The notes below the pieces were generated by a model, which did not search any database, was not told the origin of the DNA, and saw only the letters and a program-made list of their open reading frames with translations. Positions 7,668 through 16,072 of a stretch of 31,188 nucleotides of DNA are shown in pieces. Each line of letters starts with the position of its first letter. Within the stretch, counting starts at the first letter, position 1. The position numbers and the translations under genes were made by a program. Source of the DNA: a virus; IMG/VR virus record IMGVR_UViG_3300030202_000083, positions 1 to 31,188 of that record; one strand, 5' to 3'.

Positions 7668-10130
7668 TTACTTTCCTTTAACAGCATTAACTACCATTTT
7701 TTGTACTGAAGGATTAGCTCCTAGTATACTTTGAGGTGTAGTTAAACCACCGATAGCTTGAGCTTCAGCACTTTCTTGTGAATATCTTTGTACAAGTCTG
7801 GCAAATTGTGCTGCCATGGCTTCTGCTTTTGCCACTTTGGCAGCTGCAGCTGGATCACTTTTAGCTTGGGAGCGTAAGATAGGATCATCCAAAGTAGCTT
7901 GAGCTATTTTCATTCCTTCTGTAGCTGCTTTTAATCTCACCCTAGCTGGTTCATCTCTGAGAGATGCTGTTCGTGCAAGAATTTCTGCATCCTTGAGAGT
8001 AGCTGTACGTGCTGCTCTTTCTGATGCAGCCTTCTTCAGTTTAGCTTCACTAATCTTTCTACGTTGCCCCATCTCTGTATCTTTAAATCCTTTGTAAGCT
8101 TTCAGTGCTTCAGAGATGTTGGCCAGTGTTACGTTCTCTCCTGCAAAGTATCTCTTAGCTGCCTTCTGCCCTGCATCAGAGTCCATTAAACTAGCATAAG
8201 CCGCTTCTTCTGGAGATCTATAGAGGTCTGTCTCAGTTTTCTTAGTCTTAGGATCATCTGTACCTTTCTTAGTCTTAGGATCTTTAGTATCTTCTTTAGG
8301 TCTTAAAGAATCAGGGGCCTCGGCCACCGCTACTTCAAAATCTTCAGTGACAGACACTTCTTCTCCTCCAAGAGCAGAAGGAGCAGCACCTATAAATTGT
8401 TTACGCAGTTGCTCGTTTATTCTTTCGTTCTCTTCGTACATTTTACCAGCTGTTCCCGCAGGTTCAGTAAAGATAGCACTTCCCATAGATAGAGGTCCTT
8501 GCTTCTGCCTGAGTAGTTCATTTCTTTGTCTGTCTCTTTCTGCCATGGCAGCTTGACTAGCAGAAATATTATCTAAAAATAAATCAAAATCTGTTGTAAC
8601 ATCCTGATAGGCAGTCTTACCAAACTGTACCCTGTTGGTAGGAAGGTTGACCATCTGTTGAAGACCACCTCCTCCTTTGAAGGACTGTCTCACCTGAGAA
8701 CCTACCTGCCCCTGACCTGTACCCTGTGCTCCTGCCTGTTGAGCCTGTGCTGCTCTCTGCCTTAGCGCAGCGTCTATCTGCTTGTCCACCTCTTCTTGTG
8801 TAAGCCCCTCCTTAGAAATAACTGGAGGAGGAGGAGCACTACCGCCGCCGCCCCCACCTAGAAGGTTCTGTAGACCAGCTGGCAACTGTCCTCTAGAAGC
8901 TGCAAAAGCAGGACTTAGGAAAGATGCAAGACCTCCCAGCCCTTCTTTTTTACCTGCTCTGAGAGCACCAAAAGCAGGACTCAAGAAGCTTAGTATATCT
9001 CCACCTTTGGCCATTTGTATAACAGGAGAGGCATCAAGGTCTTGTGTTTTCTGGAGCAGAGAACTAAGAGCACCTCCTCCTTGGTAACCCATGGGCATCT
9101 CCTTGACCATGCCACCGGCTTGACCAAAGGCACTTCGTATGCCAGCTTGACCTAGTGCACCCAGAGCTTGAGTACCCACACCCAGTAGCTGAGTAGACAA
9201 AGGTTGAGCAGCGGAGAACTGTTGAGAAGTAGTTGTTCTGGTAGGATCAATGGGAAAGCCTCTGAGAATAGAGGAAAATTCTTGAAGAGTTCTAAGAGGG
9301 AAAGCTTCCTCTGCTTCAAACTCCTGCCTAGCCAGATCAATACCTCTCTGGGCCTGTGTTTGCCTAGCTGCACCTACACCTGACAGTGCGCCTAGTTCTT
9401 TCAACTGTTGAGCAGGTATAGCAGAACCCAAGGATGCCAGCTGAGTAGCACCTGCTGCTTCTCTGGCTCTCTGTTGTCCAAGCCTTGTCTGAGCATCTTG
9501 GAAAGAAGCTGCTAGTCCTCTGGCTTCTATGTCATCTAGTTGCTGCCCTAAATTACGTTGCCTCTCTGCCTCTAGTATAGCTGCTCTGGAACCTCCAAAG
9601 GCTCCTGCCTGTGCAGCTTGCGCTCCTAGTCGCTGTTCCTGTACATCTGCCACCCGCTCTGCTTCTCTCTTCTGAATATCTGTGACATTCCTGAGAAATG
9701 GATTCATAAAAGCTGCTACTTCTGCAGGGTCAGTGGGAGCAGTGGTGGCCTGTCTGGCAAAAGAAGTAGCTTCGTCAAAGAGTGGTTTAGTAGCCCCGGG
9801 AATATTTTCTATGGCTTCAAATGCTCTGGTCTGAGAAGGATCAAACTCAGCTTGAAGCGGTCCCTGAAAACCTTGAAATCCTTCCCTCTCTCTTTGCCTC
9901 TGTATTCCCTGTGCCTTACCAAAGATATCTTCAATAAAAGGTTTTAGCTCAGTGGGAAACTCACTCTGATTTACATTAGTTTGAACAGATGGAGCAGGAG
10001 CAGGGGGAGGAGGGGAGCCACCACCACCTTTACCATAACAGATGCCTTGCCCCTCCATAGACAGAAGTTCTTCCTCTGTCCACTGGTCAAAGGGGTTATC
10101 ATTCCAAGTTCTTTTTAAATTTGTCATCAT
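7668..10130 (-). CDS. Internal virion / DNA-injection-type structural protein (820 aa)
   Basis: Residues 31-48 are CYGKGGGG followed by a proline-rich run, a common opening for structural proteins of marine phages. GAFGGSRAAILEAERQR (177-193) lies in an Ala/Gln/Arg-rich predicted helix; this GxFGGSRA signature recurs in phage DNA-ejection-type proteins. The middle is Gly-rich and holds an approximate repeat (LSFLSPAFGALRAG and ASFLSPAFAASRG). A highly charged linker with DPKTKKGTDDPKTKKTETD follows, then a long alanine-rich coiled-coil-like tail. Its ATG overlaps the stop of the upstream GNAT-like gene (ATGA), and its own stop abuts the ATG of the giant protein, which suggests coupled translation and a shared role in genome ejection. 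A second ATG follows at once, so the start could be one codon later. The family role is inferred from recalled signatures. Confidence 0.65.
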   Translation of the reverse strand: MMTNLKRTWNDNPFDQWTEEELLSMEGQGICYGKGGGGSPPPPAPAPSVQTNVNQSEFPTELKPFIEDIFGKAQGIQRQREREGFQGFQGPLQAEFDPSQTRAFEAIENIPGATKPLFDEATSFARQATTAPTDPAEVAAFMNPFLRNVTDIQKREAERVADVQEQRLGAQAAQAGAFGGSRAAILEAERQRNLGQQLDDIEARGLAASFQDAQTRLGQQRAREAAGATQLASLGSAIPAQQLKELGALSGVGAARQTQAQRGIDLARQEFEAEEAFPLRTLQEFSSILRGFPIDPTRTTTSQQFSAAQPLSTQLLGVGTQALGALGQAGIRSAFGQAGGMVKEMPMGYQGGGALSSLLQKTQDLDASPVIQMAKGGDILSFLSPAFGALRAGKKEGLGGLASFLSPAFAASRGQLPAGLQNLLGGGGGGSAPPPPVISKEGLTQEEVDKQIDAALRQRAAQAQQAGAQGTGQGQVGSQVRQSFKGGGGLQQMVNLPTNRVQFGKTAYQDVTTDFDLFLDNISASQAAMAERDRQRNELLRQKQGPLSMGSAIFTEPAGTAGKMYEENERINEQLRKQFIGAAPSALGGEEVSVTEDFEVAVAEAPDSLRPKEDTKDPKTKKGTDDPKTKKTETDLYRSPEEAAYASLMDSDAGQKAAKRYFAGENVTLANISEALKAYKGFKDTEMGQRRKISEAKLKKAASERAARTATLKDAEILARTASLRDEPARVRLKAATEGMKIAQATLDDPILRSQAKSDPAAAAKVAKAEAMAAQFARLVQRYSQESAEAQAIGGLTTPQSILGANPSVQKMVVNAVKGK

Positions 10131-10546
10131 GTCAATGGTCTTTCTATAATGCTAAATCTTTTAAGCCATCCTAATTTTTTTACCTTACGTTCCCAACCTG
10201 CTCTTCCACAGGCTTCTACAAAATCACATTCCATAACCTTGGCAAAGTCTACAAACTTCTGGTCTATCTCTGGCATCCACTCTGAAAAGTCATCACCAGA
10301 AAGAAAGACAACAGAGAGAGCTTTCTTTCTAGGGTATTTTAAAATCTCTGTACACGCTGCGCCTATGTACTCTGGACCTTCTTTGTAAGCAACCCACAAA
10401 TTAAATTTATTTATTACACACTCATGTAGGATATCTATCTCTTCGTATCTTCCGTAGGTGTATTCAGCTGCTTTCTCTAAGTGTCTTGAAACATCTCCCC
10501 AGATATTTCTAATCTCATCAACGGGTACTAGTGAAATTTTAACCAT
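10127..10546 (-). CDS. GNAT-like small virion protein
   Basis: This 139-residue protein resembles the small GNAT-fold proteins that sit beside ejection proteins in marine podoviruses, comparable in position to the internal virion protein A of T7-like phages. The N-terminal region (KISLVPVDEIRNIWGDVSRHLEKAAEY) would give the first strand and helices. LWVAYKEGPEYIGAACTEIL (50-69) fits strands 2-4 of the fold, and the protein ends with GRAGWERKVKKLGWLKRFSIIE (114-135). The usual acetyl-CoA loop (Q/RxxGxG/A) is not clear, so it may have lost acetyltransferase activity and be purely structural. It starts right after the stop of the 522-residue protein and overlaps the next gene by four bases. The alternative is an active acetyltransferase acting on host or virion proteins. 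Confidence 0.65.
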   Translation of the reverse strand: MVKISLVPVDEIRNIWGDVSRHLEKAAEYTYGRYEEIDILHECVINKFNLWVAYKEGPEYIGAACTEILKYPRKKALSVVFLSGDDFSEWMPEIDQKFVDFAKVMECDFVEACGRAGWERKVKKLGWLKRFSIIERPLT

Positions 10547-12115
10547 CTAAAGTAAACTATTAAGTCCTCCGCGCATCTCTGGTGGTTGGTTTGGTCTACC
10601 ATACTTATCCATTCTAAAGTTTCCTATGAACGCATCCAACTCATTTGCACCAGCAGAGCTTGATCCGTTACCTAGCATAGACACTACATCTGCTGGTATG
10701 ACATACTCATCAGGAGAAAGAACAGCAGGTTGCATACCCATCTGCCCACCTTCTTGCTTACCTGCAATGACAAATGGAATGTTATCTGTCATACCATCTC
10801 CGGGTCCTTCAACTCTACCTTCAAAATACTCTGAAGGGTTATCACGGGCTTGTTGCATTAACTGATTAATAAATGCACTTCCAAGATTAGATCCAAAGGA
10901 TAGTGATGGAACTTGACCACCTTCTTCAAAAGGCTGGGGAGGTTGTCCACCACCCATGGAAATACCACTGGTTGGCATGGCTCCTAGTGTACCCAGTGTA
11001 CCCAAAGGATGCCCTGCAGTTACAGACTGTTCCTCTTCTTCAGGCTTGGTAACTGCTTGTGCAATCATGGGAAGAATTGATGTACCTTCTCCTCCGGTCA
11101 GGGCTGTGACAGCTTCTGCAATTTCACCTCCAGTTTGTAGTCCCACCAGACCACCTGTTTTTATTTCTTCTGCTTCATCTATTTCTGTAAAGACAGTAGG
11201 TGTAAAGAACCTAGAGGACTGCCCCTCTGGTAGACCCTGTACCACCTGTAGGATATCCTCTTGTGTTATTTCTCCATCCTCGTCTAGGTCTAGATTTCTA
11301 CGGGTACGATCTGCTCTGAAGTTCTTAGGATCAAAGGGTTCTCTTGTATCACCTTGGGGTCCTGTTGCTGGTAAAGGCTCATCAAACTCTCCTCCCAGTG
11401 CTGCGATACCCAGAGGTGCGGCTAGTCTGGGTATGGGTTTCTCCATTAAGAACTCACCAACTTCTGTAGGTGATCTTATTAAGTCTGTGTAACTTGACGG
11501 GTCACCAGCAACATCAATAGTCATAGGGCCTGAAGCAGGATCAACAGCTGCAGCAGGTATAAAAGCATCAAAAGTAGTGTCTACAGGAACAGTAGTAGCA
11601 GGATTAAAGCTTCCGGGTGCTCCTGCCATAGCTGCTTCAAAATCCCCAATAGGAGAAATTTGCCCTGCTGTTGTTGCAGCATTCGCTGGTGCAGCACTAA
11701 ATCCTAGACCAGAAGTTAGACCTGAACCTACACCTGCCAGTGCGGCTCTGCCAAAGTCTAGGTCCTGTCCTGTCAAAGCTTGCCCTGCAAGGTGCCCTCC
11801 AAATCCTGCCAGACCTGTACCTATTCCAGTAGTCAAAGCAGTAGCTGTGCCACCTCCTAGTGCAGCGCCAGCCATGGGACCTAAGAAAGCAGAGGCCCCT
11901 ATGGCAAGGACCGTGGGAAGCAACTTCTTAAATATACCTGCCTCTGGAAGACCTGTCTCTGGGTTTGTTCTTAGTGGCTCATTAAACACCAGACCAGAGA
12001 GACCATTGAGGGCCTGTATCTCTGAGTCAGTCATGTGAATAAGCTGCGTATCAGGACCTCTGCCCATACGCTTGAGAGCCTCTGCTTGCATCCTAGGATT
12101 TTGAACTGTATTCAT
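10547..12115 (-). CDS. Structural protein with hydrophobic N-terminal region and one dockerin-like EF loop (522 aa)
   Basis: The N-terminus (RMGRGPDTQLIHMTDSEIQAL, then NPETGLPEAGIFKKLLP) resembles structural proteins from marine phages. It leads into a long Gly/Ala hydrophobic region (65-135) that may interact with membrane. Residues 276-287 (DLDEDGEITQED) form a Ca-binding EF-hand-type loop: acidic at 276, 278 and 280, Gly281, Ile283 and Asp at the last position, as in dockerin repeats. The C-terminal part (GPGDGMTDNIPFVIAGKQEG, then LSPDEYVIPADVVSMLGNGS) is a pattern I recall from conserved tails of this protein type. It overlaps the next upstream gene by one base (TAATG). Its place just before the GNAT-like and ejection proteins suggests a role in the head core, tail or injection apparatus. 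It has no enzymatic motif. Confidence 0.6.
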   Translation of the reverse strand: MNTVQNPRMQAEALKRMGRGPDTQLIHMTDSEIQALNGLSGLVFNEPLRTNPETGLPEAGIFKKLLPTVLAIGASAFLGPMAGAALGGGTATALTTGIGTGLAGFGGHLAGQALTGQDLDFGRAALAGVGSGLTSGLGFSAAPANAATTAGQISPIGDFEAAMAGAPGSFNPATTVPVDTTFDAFIPAAAVDPASGPMTIDVAGDPSSYTDLIRSPTEVGEFLMEKPIPRLAAPLGIAALGGEFDEPLPATGPQGDTREPFDPKNFRADRTRRNLDLDEDGEITQEDILQVVQGLPEGQSSRFFTPTVFTEIDEAEEIKTGGLVGLQTGGEIAEAVTALTGGEGTSILPMIAQAVTKPEEEEQSVTAGHPLGTLGTLGAMPTSGISMGGGQPPQPFEEGGQVPSLSFGSNLGSAFINQLMQQARDNPSEYFEGRVEGPGDGMTDNIPFVIAGKQEGGQMGMQPAVLSPDEYVIPADVVSMLGNGSSSAGANELDAFIGNFRMDKYGRPNQPPEMRGGLNSLL

Positions 12116-12528
12116 TATGACATGGCTCCTATTTTATCCGTTAAGCTGGCCAGACCTCCTTGCTGATTCCCGGGATTAGCAGTGGTCTGTGATAACTGGC
12201 CTGTACTGGACCCTGTTATCATGGACCTTTGACTTTGATCAAACGGAGAGAGTCCTTGGTTTTCTTGTATATTCTCTAATGTATTATACCCTTCCATACC
12301 AACATTAGCAAAGTTTGCCCCCGGGTATAGTGGGGTAGTTTTAAGAGTATTAAGCATATAATCGTAGTCTGCCTGTGCTTGAGGCGCAGAAGGAGGAGGT
12401 ACTATCCTTCCTCCTAGAGAAGCTGTAGGTATAGGAACAGAAACAATAGGAGGTATTACAGTACCTTGAGGAGAAGGTGCAGGTGATGCTCCCATCATAG
12501 ATAGTAGTGTGTTCATATCATAGTTCAT
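12115..12528 (-). CDS. Small proline/glutamine-rich hypothetical protein
   Basis: This 137-residue protein has low-complexity character. The first 55 residues are rich in Pro, Ile, Val and Ser (PPIVSVPIPTASLGGRIVPP), and the rest is rich in Asn, Gln, Ser and Gly. There are no cysteines, no signal peptide and no transmembrane segment. I do not recognise a family. It overlaps the following structural gene by one base (TAATG), which suggests translational coupling and a small accessory virion role. Another ATG lies at codon 5, so the start is not certain. Confidence 0.6.
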   Translation of the reverse strand: MNYDMNTLLSMMGASPAPSPQGTVIPPIVSVPIPTASLGGRIVPPPSAPQAQADYDYMLNTLKTTPLYPGANFANVGMEGYNTLENIQENQGLSPFDQSQRSMITGSSTGQLSQTTANPGNQQGGLASLTDKIGAMS

Positions 12529-12539
12529 TTTAGTTTAAC

Positions 12540-12839
12540 CTACGGTGTAAATGAATTAAATTCTGACCATCCAATGGTGGTCCCTGCTACGCTTACAAAA
12601 CCCCTAAACTTACCTGTCTTTCTTTCATATATTATATCTCCTGCCACTGGTTGACCTATGACACCAACAGATACCTGCCTGTTAACTCTAACAGTACCTG
12701 TTCTGGAAGTTTCTAGGTCTCTTCCTTCTAGTTCGTTAATCAGAGAGTCTGTCCATTGTCTTATTTCGGAGTATGCTTGTACTAGTTCATCGTCTGTTAG
12801 TCTGTATAGATCAGGAAGTGTAGGATAAACTGCTGCCAT
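12540..12839 (-). CDS. Small structural-type hypothetical protein (99 aa)
   Basis: The first half is a predicted helix starting AVYPTLPDLYRLTDDELVQAY, with an alternating charge pattern typical of a coiled coil (EIRQWTDSLINELEGRDLE). The second half is beta-rich: GQPVAGDIIYERKTGKFRGF, then a short C-terminal strand. A helix followed by a small beta domain is a common build for short tail-associated proteins. I recall similar proteins next to nozzle genes in marine phages but have no function for them. It starts six bases after the nozzle-like gene and is followed 11 bases later by the proline-rich small protein. Confidence 0.6.
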   Translation of the reverse strand: MAAVYPTLPDLYRLTDDELVQAYSEIRQWTDSLINELEGRDLETSRTGTVRVNRQVSVGVIGQPVAGDIIYERKTGKFRGFVSVAGTTIGWSEFNSFTP

Positions 12840-12845
12840 ATCTAC

Positions 12846-14945
12846 CTACCTGAGACCATCTTCTTGTATATCTAATCTCATATCTCCGTATCTCCATTCA
12901 GTTCCTGTGGCATCGTTCTCTATCTTAATTCTTGCCTGCCTACCTCTACTTCTAAACCTAACTGTCTGGGTATTTTGAGTGAGATTAAACGGTCCTTTTG
13001 TTCTTAGTTGCCCATTGGGAAACTCTTTGGTTTGAATGGTAAAAGCAATCTGCCCATTGTTAATTTCAATATCAGGAATTAACCTATCAACAAAGAGCAT
13101 ATCATTACCATCACCTATGCCAAAGTCAGCACTTTCAATAAAAGAATCTATCTTTAGCCCCTTACCTGTAAATGTATTTGGAATTTCATTGTCATATATA
13201 CGAGTCACACCTACAGATGTTCCGGTGTTAATAACATTATCAAAGACACCTCTGTCACTCCACGTAGTCCAGATAGCTTCTCCGTAGACCCAGTAGTTTT
13301 CTTCCATGGACCACGAAACATACCTGTTACATTCCGTTGAATCAGCAGATGGGTACAGCCACGTAACCTCCTTGAACTCTGAGTTAACACCCGCATATAT
13401 TTTATTCATCTCAGACCTGTTAATGTCACTAAAGATATGTCTTCGGACAGTACAGTCTAATCTTCTAACCCTACCATCAAAGGCAAAGAAGTTATTAAAG
13501 CCCATCCAGACAGGTGTACCGTCCATATCAATACCGCCGTGCTGACTAACTCCTCCGCACCCTGTTCCTAGTTCAGTAAAAGAAAAAATAAAAGGAGGAC
13601 CAGTAAAGCGCATACCATAGAGAACATGGTCAGTAAGAATTGCAATCTGGTTTCTACTTCTGATACCTTGCACAATTTCAGTACCACCTGATAGGGTGTT
13701 TTCTCCTGACGTAGAACTAATAGAAGGGGTCCAATTAGTATAATCATTTTGATCTGACCACCTTACAAGTAGAGGTTCTTTTGGTCCTGCAAAAGTAGAA
13801 CAACCAAAACAAACAACGTGCCTATCATTAGGAGAGACAAGAAATGAATTAATACTAACAGGAGCGTTGGTAACAGGAAAGGCTCTAGCTGTTCCACCTG
13901 AAGTAGGAAACCACTGGTTTAGTCCCATTCCTCTTTTGTTTGAAAGAAGTATCTCTCCAAAGGTATCTAGCTGCCAGTTAGCAGGAATGAAGTTAATAGC
14001 AGATGATACAGCAGGAGAGTTCCATGTTCTAAATCCTGCCGTGGTACTAACATCTACAAGGAACTGTGCTGTTGCCAAACCTGCTCCTGTGCTTGTTGCA
14101 ACTGCACTGACCAAAGAATTAATGGTAAAGTTATTAGCATCTTCTGCCGATACCACCTGAAAAATAGGACCACCAAAAGTAGAATCTGTAAGAAGAATAT
14201 TATCTCCCACTGTTGTTGCAGTGGTAAAGAAAACAAAGTCATTAATCTCTAACCCATGGCTAGGACTAGTTATACTAACAGCAACTGTGGCAGCTACCAC
14301 GTTGATAACACTGGTCAGAACCACAGAGGTAAACACCTGTGCATTATATTCTGCTGCACCGTAGCCTGTACCTGTGATACCAATAGAAGCAGCAGTGGGT
14401 ATAAGGTACTGAACAGTAGCCTCTCCTGCTGCTGTTGTATTATCAGGTGCAGAGGTAGAGGCATCAAAAGTATAGACGTTTGAATTGATAACACTGACAG
14501 GAAACATGGCGTTAAAAGAAAAATCAGTGGCAACAGAGGAAGAAGTAAACACAGCAAAGTCACCAGAGGCCAACCCATGCCCTGTGTCTGATACACAAAC
14601 TCTTACATTGTTTGCCTGTGTTCCAAAGGCATTGGTCAAAGATACACTGGCTCTGACAGGTGTAATGTTAAAAGTTTTTGTTCCTTGGTAAAGGTATAAA
14701 GCTTTCTCAGTTCCAATAGCCATCTGTTTCTGAGTAATATTATCTTGCCATGTAATCAGATCTCTACCTGTACCAAGAAGAGTACCAGAAGTTTTAGCGT
14801 CCCAACCTCTGATATTCTCAGGTTTCTTGTCCCTAAACCTAACCCTGTTACCGTCATACCAAGAACCTTGCTCCGCATACTGCGTAGATTCTCTGTGTAT
14901 TCCCGGTCTGAAGTTAAGCTTTTTTGTTTGTGATAGTGTAGACAC
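12846..14945 (-). CDS. Tail nozzle/hub-like structural protein (699 aa, GTG start)
   Basis: The N-terminus LNFRPGIHRESTQYAEQGSW (10-29) followed by NRVRFRDKKPENIRGW (33-48) is a signature I associate with the large tail nozzle or stabilisation-type protein of marine podoviruses. Much of the rest is beta-rich and could form a propeller. Two related inserted segments, about 114-182 and 220-298, each contain an S/T-x-x-HGL-x-x-x-DF motif, so a small beta domain has been duplicated or inserted twice. The start codon is GTG, preceded by AGGAGT at five bases. That site overlaps the stop of the upstream fibre gene. The protein presumably forms the tube below the adaptor through which DNA leaves. Exact equivalence to P22 gp10 or T7 gp12 is inferred. 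Confidence 0.6.
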   Translation of the reverse strand: MSTLSQTKKLNFRPGIHRESTQYAEQGSWYDGNRVRFRDKKPENIRGWDAKTSGTLLGTGRDLITWQDNITQKQMAIGTEKALYLYQGTKTFNITPVRASVSLTNAFGTQANNVRVCVSDTGHGLASGDFAVFTSSSVATDFSFNAMFPVSVINSNVYTFDASTSAPDNTTAAGEATVQYLIPTAASIGITGTGYGAAEYNAQVFTSVVLTSVINVVAATVAVSITSPSHGLEINDFVFFTTATTVGDNILLTDSTFGGPIFQVVSAEDANNFTINSLVSAVATSTGAGLATAQFLVDVSTTAGFRTWNSPAVSSAINFIPANWQLDTFGEILLSNKRGMGLNQWFPTSGGTARAFPVTNAPVSINSFLVSPNDRHVVCFGCSTFAGPKEPLLVRWSDQNDYTNWTPSISSTSGENTLSGGTEIVQGIRSRNQIAILTDHVLYGMRFTGPPFIFSFTELGTGCGGVSQHGGIDMDGTPVWMGFNNFFAFDGRVRRLDCTVRRHIFSDINRSEMNKIYAGVNSEFKEVTWLYPSADSTECNRYVSWSMEENYWVYGEAIWTTWSDRGVFDNVINTGTSVGVTRIYDNEIPNTFTGKGLKIDSFIESADFGIGDGNDMLFVDRLIPDIEINNGQIAFTIQTKEFPNGQLRTKGPFNLTQNTQTVRFRSRGRQARIKIENDATGTEWRYGDMRLDIQEDGLR

Positions 14946-14950
14946 TTATA

Positions 14951-14956
14951 ACTCCT
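14951..14956 (-). promoter_or_regulatory. Shine-Dalgarno site fixing a GTG start
   Basis: AGGAGT on the minus strand lies five bases ahead of the GTG at 14945-14943 and overlaps the stop codon (TAG, 14957-14955) of the upstream fibre gene. It supports the GTG as the true start of the 699-residue protein and suggests coupling to the end of the preceding gene. Confidence 0.7.
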
Positions 14957-15845
14957 AGGGTGCAGTGGCGAGAGCTTTAATAAGGAGAGTTGATATAGCA
15001 GTGGTAGTCCTTGCATTATAAACAAGAAGGTCAACAGCATTAGCAGCTGTACTCATAGTTGGAGCAGTACCACTTACAAAAACGTAGGCGCTGGCAAAGG
15101 AAAGTGTTCTGCTACCTGTGCCATCTTGTACTACATAGATATGCCCTGTCTGCCCCCGTTGTACACCAGCAGGTGCGCCCAGTGTTCTGTTACCTGCCAG
15201 TGTTATGGCAAAGTTATTTCCCAGAGCCATGTTGACAACTATAGAAGCAGCGTCTGTAAGAGAGACAACTGGCCCAATGACTGGACCTGTAAAGGTAGTA
15301 GCACTGGTAAATGTTTTTGCTGATGGTATGGTAGAGGAGACAGAGGTTCTAACATACCTAATATCTGCAGTGGATACTGGAATAAGATCTGCATCTGCAG
15401 TGCCAATGTTAAGATCTGCAGCTGCACCTAGTCCTAGACCAGTGGCATTGGGCTGATGAACAGACACCCCGTCACAAACAAACCATCCATCTGAGCTGAC
15501 CCCCACAGTTGCACCTTGACCTGCCAGAGTTTTAATCTTTGTAGTTTCAGTACTTGATGGAACAGTTTGGTTTCTGACAAAGTATCCTTTAGATTGTTGA
15601 GGGATGACGACATTAACATCATTGGTCAAAGTTCCTTGTAATTCAAGAAAAGCACTTCTGGCTTGATCAGGGGTGCCGTCAAGATTGGTTAAAGTTACAT
15701 CTACAGAAGACAGGGATACTGTGACATAGGCAGCTATAGCATCATCAACAAGATCAATGACATTATCGTTAAGCACAGTTCCCCAAGAGTTAGGGTTAGC
15801 CCCATCATCTTGCTTTTCTAATCGTATTCTAGTGGTAAACGCCAT
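14955..15845 (-). CDS. Tail fibre-like protein (296 aa)
   Basis: The N-terminus (FTTRIRLEKQDDGANPNSWG, then TVLNDNVIDLVDDAI) is a common virion-attachment segment of phage fibres. The middle is Thr/Ser/Val-rich beta sequence. The C-terminal third, with LAGNRTLGAPAGVQRGQTGH, IYVVQDGTGSRTLSF and AVDLLVYNA, is a recurrent fibre domain with a 'QDGTGSRTL' core. It is related in pattern to the C-terminus of the fibre-like protein at 24865-25608. It would form part of a receptor-binding or decorating fibre. It lies between a small membrane protein and the nozzle-like gene. No enzymatic domain is seen. Confidence 0.75.
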   Translation of the reverse strand: MAFTTRIRLEKQDDGANPNSWGTVLNDNVIDLVDDAIAAYVTVSLSSVDVTLTNLDGTPDQARSAFLELQGTLTNDVNVVIPQQSKGYFVRNQTVPSSTETTKIKTLAGQGATVGVSSDGWFVCDGVSVHQPNATGLGLGAAADLNIGTADADLIPVSTADIRYVRTSVSSTIPSAKTFTSATTFTGPVIGPVVSLTDAASIVVNMALGNNFAITLAGNRTLGAPAGVQRGQTGHIYVVQDGTGSRTLSFASAYVFVSGTAPTMSTAANAVDLLVYNARTTTAISTLLIKALATAP

Positions 15846-15863
15846 GGTACTATCTTCCTTACT

Positions 15864-16070
15864 TTAATACGTGAATACTTTCTGTATAATAGCAGACATA
15901 GCTGCTCCTAAACCAGAGGCTACTATGAACACTCCTAGAAGAACTCCTTTGCCTTTGTCAAGTTGACTTTCCAATTGGTCAAGTCTAATGGTTAACCTGT
16001 CAACTTCTTTACTCAACTGATCTACAGCTTGTAGCATCTTGCCTATCTCTACATCAGTTAAGTCTGGCAT
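15864..16070 (-). CDS. Small coiled-coil membrane protein, holin-like
   Basis: This 68-residue protein has a predicted coiled coil at 11-38 (regular Leu/Ile spacing with Lys/Glu/Asp) and then one transmembrane segment at 42-61 (VLLGVFIVASGLGAAMSAII), with a short KVFTY tail. This coiled-coil plus C-terminal membrane anchor build resembles XhlA-type lysis accessory proteins and small holins. It begins two bases after the stop of a small signal-peptide protein, which would also act at the envelope. No endolysin is visible in the window, so a lysis role rests only on shape and position. A virion membrane-interaction role is possible. Confidence 0.5.
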   Translation of the reverse strand: MPDLTDVEIGKMLQAVDQLSKEVDRLTIRLDQLESQLDKGKGVLLGVFIVASGLGAAMSAIIQKVFTY

Positions 16071-16072
16071 CT

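Noticed and set aside
7668-10130. Lipoprotein signal from the GQGIC near the start of the 820-residue protein
   Set aside because: There is no basic/hydrophobic signal segment before the Cys; the N-terminus is charged and polar.
10956-11492. Long open frame of 178 codons on the plus strand
   Set aside because: It lies fully opposite the 522-residue structural gene, has Ser/Pro-rich composition typical of an antisense reading of Ala/Gly-rich coding DNA, and breaks the one-strand layout.
11577-12038. Plus-strand open frame of 153 codons
   Set aside because: Antisense shadow of the Gly/Ala-rich N-terminal part of the 522-residue protein.
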